Positions 45,646 to 55,242 of a stretch of 64,000 nucleotides of DNA are shown here, in pieces. The stretch spans positions 3,851,501 to 3,915,500 of the forward strand of contig NZ_CP110921.1 of assembly GCF_026247885.1 (NCBI RefSeq). Reading direction: 5' to 3'. This stretch comes from Methylococcus mesophilus (lineage in GTDB: Bacteria; Pseudomonadota; Gammaproteobacteria; Methylococcales; Methylococcaceae). Within the stretch, counting starts at the first letter, position 1. Each line of letters starts with the position of its first letter. A program made the translations under genes and the position numbers. The notes beneath the pieces were generated by a model. It searched no databases. It saw only the letters and a program-made list of their open reading frames with translations, and was not told the DNA's origin.

Positions 45646-46764
45646 ATGGTGGATTTCAGCAAACCGATAGACCTGGATGTCCAGGCTTTCCTGCGATGGT
45701 GGGCGGGCGAACTGGCTTTTCTGGTTCCGGATCGTCTCCGGCGCCTGTTGGGAGGGCGGACGTCCTGGATATTTCTGACCTGGCGGGCGGAAACGCTCGA
45801 GGCGGTCCACCGGACCGCGAACGGCACGCGCCCGCTCGGCTCGTTCACGCTGGACGAGGCCGGCCGCGAGGCATGGCGCCGGTTGCTGGAGGCGGAGCCC
45901 GAACTGGCCGAAATCCGGACGGTTTTCCGGCTTCTGCCCGATCAGTGCATGACTCGGGTGGTCAAACTGCCTCTGGCGACGGAAGAGAACCTGCAGCAGG
46001 TCATCGCATTCGAACTCGACCGCTTCACGCCGTTCAAGCCCGACCAGGTCTATTTCGGCGCGCGGGTGATCGAACGGCTGAAGGCGGCGGGCCAGATCCG
46101 GGTGGATCTGGCCGTGGTTCCGAAAGACAGGCTCGACCTGATGCTGGAATCCATGATCGCGTCCGGCTGGCGGCCGGACTACGTGGACGTGAGCGAGGAT
46201 CCCTACAAGCGATCGCACCAGTTGTTGCCCGAACGGTTCCTCGTGAAAAGAAGTCGGTGGAACCGCTGGCTCAACTTCGGTTTGGCCGGTTTAGCCGTGG
46301 CGCTGTTTCTGGCGCTCCTGATCGTGCCTGTCTGGAAAAAAAGCGAATGGGTCGACCAAATCGAGGCCGAGGTGCGCAAAGCGGGCAAGGCGGCCAAGGA
46401 AGTGGAGGCGCTGCGGCAGGAGGCAGAGCAGATGGCGCACGAGATGGGGTATCTGGCGCAGAAAAAGCGCAAGGATCCGATCGTGCTGGACGTTCTCAAC
46501 GAGCTGAGCAAGGTCATGCCCGACGACACCTGGCTGAACGGCTTCCAGTACAAGGACGGGCATCTCGTGGTCCAGGGACAGTCGCCGTCGGCATCCAGCC
46601 TCATCGCCCGTATGGAGACTTCGGAGGAGTTCAAGAACACCAGTTTCGTCTCACCCGTCACCAAGGACGTGTCGAACGGCCTGGAGCGGTTCCAGATTGC
46701 GTCGGATGCAGTCAATGGGAGGTCTTCTGAAGCGCCTGCTCAACCTGAAAATCCAGGTCAGTAA
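45646..46764 (+). CDS. gspL: type II secretion protein GspL (PilN-like)
   Basis: A 372-residue bitopic membrane protein that links the GspE ATPase to the pseudopilus machinery. The cytoplasmic part (1-205) has an actin-like/PilM fold pattern (RLLPDQCMTRVVKLPLATEENLQQVIAFELDRFTPF). One helix follows (about 208-229, LNFGLAGLAVALFLALLIVP), then a coiled coil (VRKAGKAAKEVEALRQEAEQ) and a ferredoxin-like PilN domain (VLNELSKVMPDDTWLNGFQY). It overlaps gspM by about 50 bases. Confidence 0.9.
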   Translation: MVDFSKPIDLDVQAFLRWWAGELAFLVPDRLRRLLGGRTSWIFLTWRAETLEAVHRTANGTRPLGSFTLDEAGREAWRRLLEAEPELAEIRTVFRLLPDQCMTRVVKLPLATEENLQQVIAFELDRFTPFKPDQVYFGARVIERLKAAGQIRVDLAVVPKDRLDLMLESMIASGWRPDYVDVSEDPYKRSHQLLPERFLVKRSRWNRWLNFGLAGLAVALFLALLIVPVWKKSEWVDQIEAEVRKAGKAAKEVEALRQEAEQMAHEMGYLAQKKRKDPIVLDVLNELSKVMPDDTWLNGFQYKDGHLVVQGQSPSASSLIARMETSEEFKNTSFVSPVTKDVSNGLERFQIASDAVNGRSSEAPAQPENPGQ

Positions 46765-47326
46765 GTCCAGGGCCTCGGCCCTGGGTTTGCTGGCGCTGGT
46801 TATCCTGGCACTGTACGGGTTGATCATGGCGCCGCTATGGGCCTTGTCCTCCGGCTACGACGAGTCAATCGAAAGCCTGCTGTTCCGGCTGAAGCGCTTT
46901 CAGACGGTGGCGGCCGAAAGGTCGTACTGGGAGGGGCGCCTGGAGGAAATCCGCAACGAAGGCGAGCAGGCGAAGAACCTGTTTTCCCAGGCCACTCCCG
47001 CTCTGGCCGCGGCGGATCTGCAGTCGCGCATCAAGGATACCGTGACCTCCGCGGGAGGCGAACTGATCAGCACCCAGGTGATCCCCGAGCGCAAGGAGGA
47101 CCAGTTCACCCGCATTGCGGTGAAAGTGCGTTTGAACGGCAGTACCGAAGTGTTGCGGCAAGTGTTGTACGACATCGAATCGGAGCAGCCGGTGTTGTTC
47201 GTGGAAAACCTGAACCTCCGCCCGATTCGCGTTCCGCCCCGCCCTGGCCAGAAGCAAGCGGCGGCGCCGGACAAGCTGAGCATCGATTTCGATGCGGTCG
47301 GCTATATGTCGCAGAAAGCACCATGA
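46715..47326 (+). CDS. gspM: type II secretion protein GspM
   Basis: A 203-residue bitopic protein partner of GspL. One helix (about 24-43, ALGLLALVILALYGLIMAPL) is followed by a coiled coil and a ferredoxin-like domain (DLQSRIKDTVTSAGGELISTQVIPE, DIESEQPVLFVENLNLRP). Starts at 46697 (TTG), 46706 and 46715 are all in frame; the ATG at 46715 (MGGLLKRLL) is used because it leads directly into the basic segment before the helix. The stop overlaps the next ATG (ATGA). Confidence 0.85.
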   Translation: MGGLLKRLLNLKIQVSKSRASALGLLALVILALYGLIMAPLWALSSGYDESIESLLFRLKRFQTVAAERSYWEGRLEEIRNEGEQAKNLFSQATPALAAADLQSRIKDTVTSAGGELISTQVIPERKEDQFTRIAVKVRLNGSTEVLRQVLYDIESEQPVLFVENLNLRPIRVPPRPGQKQAAAPDKLSIDFDAVGYMSQKAP

Positions 47327-48018
47327 ACATGAAAGTGGACATGGGAAAACTGAGTTCCGAACTCAGGCTGTCGTTGCTGCTCGCCGCGGCCTGCGCGGGG
47401 CTGGGGCTGCTGGTGGTGGTCGAGTGGTACAGCGTGGACCGCATGCACCGCATTCCGCAGGTTCCAAAGGCTGCGGATAAAGCCGCGGAGGACCAACCGG
47501 ACCTTGCTCCTTTCGAATTTCCGGATCTCGGCGAGTTCGAGGAATTGGTCGAACGGCCGTTGTTCGTGGAAGGGCGCAGGCCACCGCCAGAGGTCGTTGA
47601 GGAGCCGCCGCCGCCGGTCAGCCGCACCCCGCTGGACCTCAAGCTGATGGGGATGATTTTTTCGCCGACCGGAAAAACCGCCTTGCTGGTCGATCCGAAG
47701 GGCAAGTACAAGCGCGTCAAGGAAGGCGGTGTCGTCGGCGGCTGGGTCCTCAAGGAGCTGAAAACGGATGGCGTGGTCATGCAGCAGGACGGGGAGACCA
47801 AGGAGCTCCCGCTTCTGAAGGCCAAGCCGAAAGTCGCGGCCGGAGGCGCGCCGCAGCCCCCCACGGAAGCCAAGCCCGGAAAGAAGCCCCCTGCCGGTCT
47901 CCAGCCGCCGGATGCCGATACGCTGGATGAAGAAGATGGCGAAGTGGCCGAACCCGACGAAGACGCCGATACCGAGAGCGACGGTGCCGAGGACATGGAG
48001 GATCAAAGCGATGAGTAA
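47323..48018 (+). CDS. type II secretion protein N/C-like (PilP/HR-domain protein)
   Basis: A 231-residue bitopic protein with one N-terminal helix (about 15-37, LRLSLLLAAACAGLGLLVVVEW), a Pro-rich linker (EVVEEPPPPVSR) and an HR-like domain (LDLKLMGMIFSPTGKTALLVDPKGKYKRVKEGGVVGGWVLKEL). This is the architecture of GspC and of XpsN, which connect the inner-membrane platform to the secretin; gene order (between M and D) favours the XpsN/GspN name. A highly acidic C-terminal tail of about 35 residues is unusual. Confidence 0.82.
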   Translation: MNMKVDMGKLSSELRLSLLLAAACAGLGLLVVVEWYSVDRMHRIPQVPKAADKAAEDQPDLAPFEFPDLGEFEELVERPLFVEGRRPPPEVVEEPPPPVSRTPLDLKLMGMIFSPTGKTALLVDPKGKYKRVKEGGVVGGWVLKELKTDGVVMQQDGETKELPLLKAKPKVAAGGAPQPPTEAKPGKKPPAGLQPPDADTLDEEDGEVAEPDEDADTESDGAEDMEDQSDE

Positions 48019-48047
48019 CCCATTCAACGAATTGCAATCGACAGTGC

Positions 48048-50486
48048 ATGCCTAAGTTCATTCAAAGAATCATCGCCGTCTCAGTATCGGCGACCCTCGG
48101 CCTGAGCGGTTGCGAATCACTGATGCCCGACTACTACAAAAAGCCCGCTTCGCCAGACAGCCTGAAGATCGAGAAGGTCTCGTCAGAGCCTCCGCCCGCG
48201 CCGCTGGCGGAGGCGCAGACCGACATGCTCAAGAAGCCGGAGTATTACCCGCGGAAGGGCTCGGTGGTCAATCCGCCGTCCTCGAGCGGTGGCGGCTACC
48301 CGGGTTCTGCCACATCCTCCGCCGGCGGCGGTGCAACCGGGAAAGGAGGCGGCCGGACCTCGCCCCGGAAGGAAGGCAAGTACACCCTCAATTTCGACGA
48401 TGCCGACCTGTCGGAGGTCACCAAGGTCATCCTCGGCGACACGCTGAAGGTGAATTACGTCCTGAGTCCCAAGGTCACCGGCAAGGTGAGTCTGCAGACC
48501 ACCCGGCCGTTGACCGAGGACGAGATGATCCCGACGCTGGAGACGCTGCTGCGCATGAACGGGGCGGCTCTGATCCGCGACGGCGGCATGTACAAGATCG
48601 AACCCGACGCCCAGGCCGCGATCAGCGCGTCCGGCCCCGGTGTCGGTCGGGGGATGATGGAGCCGGGCTATCAGTTGCGGGTCGTCCCTCTACGTTACAT
48701 CAGCGCCCAGGAAATGCAGAAGGTGCTTGAACCCATCATGCCCCCCAAGGCCGTGCTGCGGATGGACGAGACCCGCAACCTGGTCATGGTCGCCGGTACG
48801 GCGGAGGAACTGGGCGGCGTCATGGAAGCGGTGCAGATTTTCGACGTCGACTACATGCGGGGGATGTCGGTGGCGATATACCCGGTCAAGAACGCCGACG
48901 TGCCGACCATCGCCGAGGAACTGACCAAGGTCTTAGGCCTCGGCGGCAAGGGTGCCATGGGCAACGTGCTGCGCATCCTGCCGATCGAACGCCTCAACGC
49001 CATCCTCGCGGTTGCGCCGGAGATGCATCATCTGCAGGAGGTGCAGGACTGGATCGAGCGGCTCGACCGCTACAACACCACACGCACCGGCAATGTCCAC
49101 GTCTACCGCTGCCAGCATGTGGATGCGACCGAACTTGCCCGGACGCTGGGCGGGATCTTCGGAGGCGGCGCCGGAAAATCGGGCCCGTCGCTGGCGCCGG
49201 GACTGACGGGAATGGATGTCAGCAGCGGATCGTCGAGCGCCTTCGGATCCGCGTCTTCGGCCGGTTTCGGCGGAACCTCATCCGGTACCGGTTATGGCGG
49301 GTCGGGCAGTTCTTTCGGCGGCTCAGGGAGTTCGTTCGGGGGCACCGGAAGCAGCACCGGCAGCGGTTCCACCTTGGGAGGGTCGAGTGGCGGTATGGGA
49401 TCGTCGACCGGCGGCAGCAGCGGCGGACTTGGCCGGTCTGGTGGTGGTATGGGCGGGACCGGTGGTGGGCTCGGCACGAGCGGCGGCAGCTTCGGTGGCG
49501 GAAGGTCGGGGGCGGGCGGTCAGGGCACGTCCATGATGCAACTCGGCAACAATGCACGGGTCGTTGCCGACCCGTCGAATAATGCGCTGATCGTGATCGC
49601 TAAGCCTCAGGACTGGAAGGAAATCGAAGCCGTGATTCAAGCCTTGGATATCTTGCCGCTTCAGGTGCTCATCGATGCGACTATTGTCGAGATCTCGCTC
49701 GTAAATGACCTTAAATATGGTCTGAAATGGCTGATCAATAGCGGAAGCAGCCACTCGACCATGAATTCGAATATTCTTTCGACGTTCAAGGATTTCTTTG
49801 GAACCGCTGGCGGATTTAGTTATGCTTTCATAGCCAATGGCGGTAACGTCAAGGTATTGCTCAATATGTTGGCGTCAGAGAATTTGGTTAATGTCATTTC
49901 CTCGCCGTCCCTCATGGTGCTGAACAATCAGCAGGCCAAGATCAATGTGGGTGACCAGGTGCCTGTGCTGACCGGTACCGGATCGACGACGATCAATACC
50001 ACATCCCAGTTCAATCAGTATCAGCAGCAGCAGTCTGGTGTCACCTTGCAAATCCGGCCGCGGGTGAATTCCGGGGGGCTGGTTTCGCTGGACGTTTTTC
50101 AGTCGATTTCGACCCCTACCGAGATCACGCTTTCCGGTGGTGCAGATGGAACGAAATCGTTTAAGTTCGCTAACCGGGAAATCCAAAGCACCGTGGCGGT
50201 GCCGAATGGCGAGACGTTGGCTCTGGGCGGTTTGATTTCGGACAAGCGTACGGAAGATCAGAGTGGTATACCGTATATGAATAAACTTCCGATGATCGGC
50301 TGGATGTTCGGTTCCACTGAGATAAAACCGGAGCGCACGGAGTTGGTGGTGCTCATCACCCCTCGGGTTGTGGAAAAGAAAGGCGATATCAACGCGATCA
50401 GCAACGAATTCCGCCGTAGGCTGACCAACCTTTATAAAGGCGAGCCGGATGCCCAGCCGGCGCCGGTGGAGCATTCGACGCCGTAA
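48048..50486 (+). CDS. gspD: type II secretion outer-membrane secretin GspD
   Basis: An 812-residue secretin forming the outer-membrane pore. A lipobox (TLGLSGC, C22) suggests it is a lipoprotein, unlike E. coli GspD. N-domains show LNFDDADLSEVTKVILGDTL, LRVVPLRYISAQEM and YPVKNADVPTIAEEL. Residues about 368-494 are a Gly/Ser-rich low-complexity insert. The secretin core has VIEISLVNDLKYGLKW-type strands, LLNMLASENLVNVISSPSLMVLNNQQAKINVGDQVPV and VPNGETLALGGLI. The part after about residue 545 is visibly richer in A/T than the rest. Confidence 0.95.
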   Translation: MPKFIQRIIAVSVSATLGLSGCESLMPDYYKKPASPDSLKIEKVSSEPPPAPLAEAQTDMLKKPEYYPRKGSVVNPPSSSGGGYPGSATSSAGGGATGKGGGRTSPRKEGKYTLNFDDADLSEVTKVILGDTLKVNYVLSPKVTGKVSLQTTRPLTEDEMIPTLETLLRMNGAALIRDGGMYKIEPDAQAAISASGPGVGRGMMEPGYQLRVVPLRYISAQEMQKVLEPIMPPKAVLRMDETRNLVMVAGTAEELGGVMEAVQIFDVDYMRGMSVAIYPVKNADVPTIAEELTKVLGLGGKGAMGNVLRILPIERLNAILAVAPEMHHLQEVQDWIERLDRYNTTRTGNVHVYRCQHVDATELARTLGGIFGGGAGKSGPSLAPGLTGMDVSSGSSSAFGSASSAGFGGTSSGTGYGGSGSSFGGSGSSFGGTGSSTGSGSTLGGSSGGMGSSTGGSSGGLGRSGGGMGGTGGGLGTSGGSFGGGRSGAGGQGTSMMQLGNNARVVADPSNNALIVIAKPQDWKEIEAVIQALDILPLQVLIDATIVEISLVNDLKYGLKWLINSGSSHSTMNSNILSTFKDFFGTAGGFSYAFIANGGNVKVLLNMLASENLVNVISSPSLMVLNNQQAKINVGDQVPVLTGTGSTTINTTSQFNQYQQQQSGVTLQIRPRVNSGGLVSLDVFQSISTPTEITLSGGADGTKSFKFANREIQSTVAVPNGETLALGGLISDKRTEDQSGIPYMNKLPMIGWMFGSTEIKPERTELVVLITPRVVEKKGDINAISNEFRRRLTNLYKGEPDAQPAPVEHSTP

Positions 50487-50494
50487 TTGGCAAC

Positions 50495-50523
50495 CCGTGG
50501 CGCGGCTCAGGCCCGCGCCACGG
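50495..50523. terminator. GC-rich hairpin between gspD and comF
   Basis: An 11-base perfect inverted repeat (CCGTGGCGCGG / CCGCGCCACGG, loop of 7) overlaps the comF stop codon. It has no T-run, so terminator function on either strand is uncertain. Confidence 0.35.
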
Positions 50524-51214
50524 CCCAGACGTCGATTCGATCGACACCCGCCTGCCGCAGCGTTCGCGCCAGTTCGCTCACCGTTGCCCCCGTCGTTACC
50601 ACGTCGTCGAGAATGGCGACGTGGCGGACATTGACTTCCCGTTCCAGCCGGAAGGCGCCGCGGATGTTTTTCGCCCGTTCTTTGGCCGACAGTTCGGCTT
50701 GCGGCCGGGTGGTGCGGTTTCGTGTCAGGGCGCGAAACTCCAAAGGGACCTGCAGGTTCCGGCTCAGGTGCCGGGCGATTTCCAGCGACTGGTTGAAGCC
50801 GCGTGCGCGGTAGCGGGAAGCGTGCAGCGGAACCGGAACGATGAGTTCGGGCATTTCCGCATGTAGCAGGAAGTGGGTGGCGGCCAATTCCCCCAGCGTG
50901 CGGGCGCAGGCATGGCGGTGACCGAACTTGAGCCCGTGGATCAGATGTCGGATGGGCTCTTCGTAGCGGAACGCCGCGAGGCAGCTATCGAACGGCGGGG
51001 GGTGTTGCAGGCAGCGGCCGCAGGGGCTGGGTGCCCCGTCCGGCAGGGCTTCGCCGCAACGCAGGCACGCGGTGCCGGTCCTGGGAAGCTGGCGCTCGCA
51101 TGCCCCGCACAGATCCAGTCCCCTTTCCCCGTCGTCGCCGCACAACAGACAGGTGGGCGGATAGATCCAGTTCTGTATAATATTCAGCCAGCCGTTTACA
51201 GTTTTCATGTTCAT
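50507..51214 (-). CDS. ComF-family phosphoribosyltransferase-like protein
   Basis: A 235-residue protein with an N-terminal zinc-finger-like double-CxxC region (CLLCGDDGERGLDLCGACE, CLRCGEALPDGAPSPCGRC) and a C-terminal phosphoribosyltransferase domain with the PRPP loop HVAILDDVVTTGATVSELA. ComF is needed for DNA uptake in naturally competent bacteria. In biotin-pathway neighbourhoods the related GntX occurs next to bioH, and here the gene is just upstream of and divergent from bioB. The ATG at 51214 is one of two close starts. Confidence 0.85.
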   Translation of the reverse strand: MNMKTVNGWLNIIQNWIYPPTCLLCGDDGERGLDLCGACERQLPRTGTACLRCGEALPDGAPSPCGRCLQHPPPFDSCLAAFRYEEPIRHLIHGLKFGHRHACARTLGELAATHFLLHAEMPELIVPVPLHASRYRARGFNQSLEIARHLSRNLQVPLEFRALTRNRTTRPQAELSAKERAKNIRGAFRLEREVNVRHVAILDDVVTTGATVSELARTLRQAGVDRIDVWAVARA

Positions 51215-51314
51215 GCGTTGACAGGAGCTGTCGGTGTGTTCGTATTCTGATTTTCTACTCCGGCCGTGCGTGAAAGGTGAATACCTTTGCCTTCTCTTCG
51301 GAGACGGCGCCGTT

Positions 51315-51439
51315 AAGTTAAGAGACATCTCGTCGCTCCGGCATGGATTGCCGGAGCCCAGGGGCCATGGAGGGCTCATGCCCAGCACATCCCTGTGTCA
51401 TGGATGCCGGCATTCCCTGCCGGCATGACGGCTTAACTT
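51315..51439. repeat. composite inverted repeat (MITE/REP-like) upstream of bioB
   Basis: AAGTTAAG (51315-51322) and CTTAACTT (51432-51439) are perfect 8-base terminal inverted repeats. Inside are two hairpins of the same design in opposite orientation: CTCCGGC/GCCGGAG around ATGGATT (51336-51356) and ATGCCGGC/GCCGGCAT around ATTCCCT (51404-51426). No transposase is encoded. It reads as a dispersed non-autonomous element; further copies would lie outside this window. Confidence 0.65.
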
Positions 51440-51483
51440 CCTACACTGCCGGTTCGCGGGTCATCCACTGGAGATCGAGTGTA

Positions 51484-52485
51484 ATGCAAGCAGAAGTTGC
51501 GGTAACGACGAACCAGGAGCGGGTTGGAGAACCGGTGCTGCGCCATGACTGGACCCAGGGCGAGGTCGAGGCCCTGTTCGCGCGGCCATTCAGCGAGCTG
51601 CTGTACCAAGCCCAGACCGTGCACCGCCGCCATTTCGATCCGAGCGAAGTCCAGGTCAGCAGCCTGCTCAGCGTCAAGACCGGCGCCTGTTCGGAAGACT
51701 GCGCCTATTGTCCGCAGAGCGCGCATCACGAGACCGGCCTCAAGCGCGAGTCGCTGATGCCGCTGGAAGAGGTGCTGGACGCCGCCCGACGGGCGAAATC
51801 GGAAGGCGCCACGCGGTTCTGCATGGGCGCTGCCTGGCGCAGCCCGCGCGATGGCGACCTGGACGCCATCGCGGCGATGGTCGAGGGCGTCAAGGCGCTG
51901 GGGATGGAAACCTGCGTCACCGCGGGAATGCTGAGCGACCCACAGACCCGGCGGCTCAAGGAGGCGGGCCTGGATTACTACAACCATAACCTGGACACCT
52001 CGGAAAGCTATTACGGCGAGATCATCACCACCCGAACCTACCAGGACCGGCTGGATACGCTGCAACGGGTGCGCGATGCGGGCATGCACGTGTGCTGCGG
52101 CGGCATCGTCGGCATGGGCGAATCCGCCGCCGACCGCGCCGGTCTGCTGATCGGTCTGGCCAATCTGCCGCGCCACCCGGAGAGCGTGCCGATCAACCTG
52201 CTGGTGAAGGTGGAGGGCACGCCGCTGGCCGATGCGGCAGCGCTCGATCCGCTCGATTTCGTGCGCACCGTCGCCGTGGCGCGCATCATGATGCCGGCTT
52301 CCCGGGTACGGCTGTCGGCCGGACGCTCGGACATGAGCGACGAGATGCAGGTCCTGTGTTTCCTGGCCGGGGCCAATTCGATCTTCTACGGCGAGAAACT
52401 GTTGACCACGGAGAATCCGCAGGCCCAGCGCGACAAGCAGTTGTTCGCGCGTTTAGGGCTGCGCATGGCGGGCCTGGGCTGCTGA
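51484..52485 (+). CDS. bioB: biotin synthase
   Basis: A 333-residue radical-SAM enzyme that inserts sulfur into dethiobiotin. The [4Fe-4S] cluster cysteines are C69, C73 and C76 ([13 protein letters not shown]). Further motifs are [27 protein letters not shown] and the [2Fe-2S] Arg region [13 protein letters not shown]. The ATG at 51484 is chosen because MQAEVAV follows the repeat element; the longer frame reads through the repeat. It leads bioBFHCD. No BirA-type operator was seen. Confidence 0.96.
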   Translation: MQAEVAVTTNQERVGEPVLRHDWTQGEVEALFARPFSELLYQAQTVHRRHFDPSEVQVSSLLSVKTGACSEDCAYCPQSAHHETGLKRESLMPLEEVLDAARRAKSEGATRFCMGAAWRSPRDGDLDAIAAMVEGVKALGMETCVTAGMLSDPQTRRLKEAGLDYYNHNLDTSESYYGEIITTRTYQDRLDTLQRVRDAGMHVCCGGIVGMGESAADRAGLLIGLANLPRHPESVPINLLVKVEGTPLADAAALDPLDFVRTVAVARIMMPASRVRLSAGRSDMSDEMQVLCFLAGANSIFYGEKLLTTENPQAQRDKQLFARLGLRMAGLGC

Positions 52486-52490
52486 GTGCC

Positions 52491-53654
52491 ATGGCGTTCG
52501 ACCCGGCCGCGGCCTTGGAGGCGATCAAGGCGCGCGCAGCCTACCGGCAGCGGCGGATCGTCGAAAGTCCGCAGGACGTACAGGTCGCCGTCGATGGCCG
52601 CCGCGTCGTTAACTTCTGCAGCAACGATTACCTGGGGCTGGCGAATCACCCCGCGGTGCGGGAGGCTTTCCGGCGCGGCGTCGACCGCTGGGGCGCGGGT
52701 TCCGGCGCCTCCCACCTCGTCTGCGGCCACTCGGCGGCGCACCATGCGCTGGAAGAAGAGCTGGCCGAATTCACCGGCCGTCCGCGGGCCCTGCTGTTCT
52801 CCACCGGCTACATGGCCAATCTCGGCGTCATTTCCGCCCTGGCCGGGCGGGGCGATGCGGTGTTCGAGGACCGGCTGAACCATGCTTCCTTGCTGGATGG
52901 CGGCCTCCTGTCCGGCGCCCGCTTCCAGCGCTATCCCCATGCCGATGCCCTTGCTCTCGAAGCCGCCCTGGCCGAGTCCCGCGCCGAAACCCGGCTGGTC
53001 GTCACCGACGGCGTGTTCAGCATGGACGGCGACCTGGCGCCCTTGCCGGAGCTGGTCCGCGTCGCCCGGAACGGCAACGCATGGCTGGTGGTCGACGATG
53101 CCCACGGGCTGGGCGTTCTGGGCGGCGAAGGGCGCGGAACCCTGGAGTATTTCGGCCTGGGCGACATCGAGGTTCCCGTTCTGGTCGGCACCCTGGGCAA
53201 AGCGCTGGGCACTTTCGGCGCCTTCGCGGCGGGTTCGGACGATCTGATCGAATATCTGATCCAGCGTGCCCGCACTTATGTCTACACCACGGCGCTGCCG
53301 CCGGCGGTCGCCGAGGCGACCCGCGCCAGTTTGCGCCTCGTGCGCGAGGAGCCGGAGCGGCGCGAACGGCTGCACCGCAACGTGCGGCGTTTCCGTGCCG
53401 GCGCGGAAAGCCTCGGGTTCGAACTCGGCGACCTGGCCGGCCCGATCCAGCCCCTCGTGATCGGCGCCAATGCCGAAGCGCTCGAAGCCAGCCGTCGCCT
53501 GGGCGAGCTGGGCTTTCTGGTGAGCGCCATCCGCCCGCCTACGGTGCCGGAAGGTACCGCCCGGCTGCGGATCACCCTGTCCGCGTCGCACACCGACGAG
53601 CAGGTCGACGGCCTGCTTGAAGCGCTGGCCGCGGCCGTTCCCCAGGAGGCTTGA
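52491..53654 (+). CDS. bioF: 8-amino-7-oxononanoate synthase
   Basis: A 387-residue PLP enzyme condensing alanine with pimeloyl-ACP. Typical segments are [67 protein letters not shown] and the PLP lysine in [13 protein letters not shown]. It starts 5 bases after the bioB stop and ends directly before bioH (adjacent codons), as in a tight operon. Confidence 0.96.
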   Translation: MAFDPAAALEAIKARAAYRQRRIVESPQDVQVAVDGRRVVNFCSNDYLGLANHPAVREAFRRGVDRWGAGSGASHLVCGHSAAHHALEEELAEFTGRPRALLFSTGYMANLGVISALAGRGDAVFEDRLNHASLLDGGLLSGARFQRYPHADALALEAALAESRAETRLVVTDGVFSMDGDLAPLPELVRVARNGNAWLVVDDAHGLGVLGGEGRGTLEYFGLGDIEVPVLVGTLGKALGTFGAFAAGSDDLIEYLIQRARTYVYTTALPPAVAEATRASLRLVREEPERRERLHRNVRRFRAGAESLGFELGDLAGPIQPLVIGANAEALEASRRLGELGFLVSAIRPPTVPEGTARLRITLSASHTDEQVDGLLEALAAAVPQEA

Positions 53655-54419
53655 ATGGGGCTGTTCGCCGAGACATCGGGTTGCGGACCCGATGTCGTCC
53701 TGATCCACGGCTGGGGCATGCACGGCGGCATCTGGTCCGGTTTCGTGCCGCAGCTGACCGACCGTTACCGGGTCACGCGCATCGACCTGCCGGGACACGG
53801 CCACAGCCCGATGCTGGCGGACTGGTCGCTCGAAACCGCAGCGGCGGCCGTTCTGGAGTCTGTGCCCCAGCCGGCGCACTGGGTCGGCTGGTCGCTCGGC
53901 GCGATGGTGGCGCTGGAGGCCGCCCGCACGGCGCCGGAGGCCGTGGCCTCGCTCACTCTGCTGTGCGGCACACCCCGCTTCGTCGCCGAACCCGGCTGGC
54001 CGGGAATGGAGGCGGCCACGCTGGCGCGTTTCGCCGACGGTTTTCTGGCCGACTACCAGGATGCCTGCCGGCGCTTTTTGGCCTTGCAGGTCTGGGGCAT
54101 GCCGGGCGAGCGGGAACTGCTGCGCGAGGTCCGCAGCCAGCTGGCGGGGCGGCCGCAGCCGGAGCGGACGGCGCTCCTGGCAGGGCTGGACGTGCTGCGC
54201 CATGCCGATCTGCGCCCGGTATTGCGTGAGCTTCGGCAGCCGGTGCAGGCCCTGCTCGGCCGGCGCGACAAGCTGGTGCCGGCCGGTCTCGGGGCCGTGC
54301 TCGCCGAACTGAAACCGGGCTTGACCAGTCACCGCATCGACAACGCGCCCCATGTTCCTTTCCTGACCCACGGCGACCAGACGGCCCGCCTGATCGATGA
54401 ATTCATTTCCTTGCCGTAA
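53655..54419 (+). CDS. bioH: pimeloyl-ACP methyl ester carboxylesterase
   Basis: A 254-residue alpha/beta-hydrolase that frees pimeloyl-ACP from its methyl ester. The nucleophile is Ser80 in GWSLGA, with oxyanion motif HGWGMHGG near residue 18, Asp in GRRDKLVP and His in NAPHVPF as the rest of the triad. It begins in the codon after the bioF stop and overlaps bioC by 23 bases. Confidence 0.92.
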   Translation: MGLFAETSGCGPDVVLIHGWGMHGGIWSGFVPQLTDRYRVTRIDLPGHGHSPMLADWSLETAAAAVLESVPQPAHWVGWSLGAMVALEAARTAPEAVASLTLLCGTPRFVAEPGWPGMEAATLARFADGFLADYQDACRRFLALQVWGMPGERELLREVRSQLAGRPQPERTALLAGLDVLRHADLRPVLRELRQPVQALLGRRDKLVPAGLGAVLAELKPGLTSHRIDNAPHVPFLTHGDQTARLIDEFISLP

Positions 54420-55233
54420 CGCCGAGCCGTTTGCGCCGGCCGCGGATACACCCGAGAAGCGCTGGGTCGGTGCCTCGTTCGGTTCTGCGGCCGCCGGGTA
54501 CGATGGCGTCGCGGCATTGCAGCGGGAGGTCGGCGACTCGCTGCTGGCGCGGATTCGCCCTCTCGGGCTGCGGCCTGCGCGGGTGCTGGACCTCGGGGCA
54601 GGCACCGGGCATTTGACCGGACCGTTGGTTTCGGCCTTCCCGGAGGCCTGCTGCCTGGCGGTGGACATTGCCGAAGGCATGCTCCGGTTCCTGCGCGCGC
54701 ATCGGCCCGCCGCCGACAGCATCGGCCTCGTCGTGGGCGACGCGGAGGCGCTGCCGCTGGCAGACGCATCCGTCGACCTGATCTTCTCCAACATGGCGTT
54801 CCAATGGTGCGAACGCCTGGACGTCGCCTTTGCGGAATGCCGCCGCGTGCTCCGTCCGGGCGGCAGGCTGGTGTTCAGTACCTTCGGCGAGGACACACTG
54901 GGCGAACTGCGGACGGCATGGAGCGCGCTCGACGGCTACAGCCACGTCAATGCGTTCTCGACTCGCCGCTCGGTGGAGCAGAGCTTGCGGGCCCAGGGAT
55001 TCTCGAAGGTCCGGGTGGAGGCCGCAATCGTAGGACGCGGCTATCCTTCCGTCATGGCGCTGATGAAAGAGTTGAAGGCGCTGGGAGCGCGCAACCTGAC
55101 CCGGAACCGGCCCCGCCATCTGCTCGGCCGGCATACGCTGGAACGGGTGGCCGAGGCCTACGGCCGCCTGCCGGGCATGGCGTCAGGCGTGACCGCCAGC
55201 TTTGAAGTGTTGACCGCGCTGGTCGAAAAATGA
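54397..55233 (+). CDS. bioC: malonyl-ACP O-methyltransferase
   Basis: A 278-residue SAM-dependent methyltransferase that starts pimeloyl synthesis by methylating malonyl-ACP. The SAM loop is VLDLGAGTGHLTG, then AVDIAEGMLRFLRA and LPLADASVDLIFSNMAFQWC, the BioC signature with a Trp-Cys. The C-terminal part is extended relative to E. coli BioC. The ATG is inside the end of bioH. Confidence 0.92.
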   Translation: MNSFPCRNAEPFAPAADTPEKRWVGASFGSAAAGYDGVAALQREVGDSLLARIRPLGLRPARVLDLGAGTGHLTGPLVSAFPEACCLAVDIAEGMLRFLRAHRPAADSIGLVVGDAEALPLADASVDLIFSNMAFQWCERLDVAFAECRRVLRPGGRLVFSTFGEDTLGELRTAWSALDGYSHVNAFSTRRSVEQSLRAQGFSKVRVEAAIVGRGYPSVMALMKELKALGARNLTRNRPRHLLGRHTLERVAEAYGRLPGMASGVTASFEVLTALVEK

Positions 55234-55242
55234 GGATGAGTC

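Noticed and set aside
51343-51483. Longer bioB start at 51343
   Set aside because: The extra 47 residues read through the composite repeat and do not resemble biotin synthase.
51215-51483. BirA-type operator before bioB
   Set aside because: No TTGTAAACC/GGTTTACAA-like palindrome is present.
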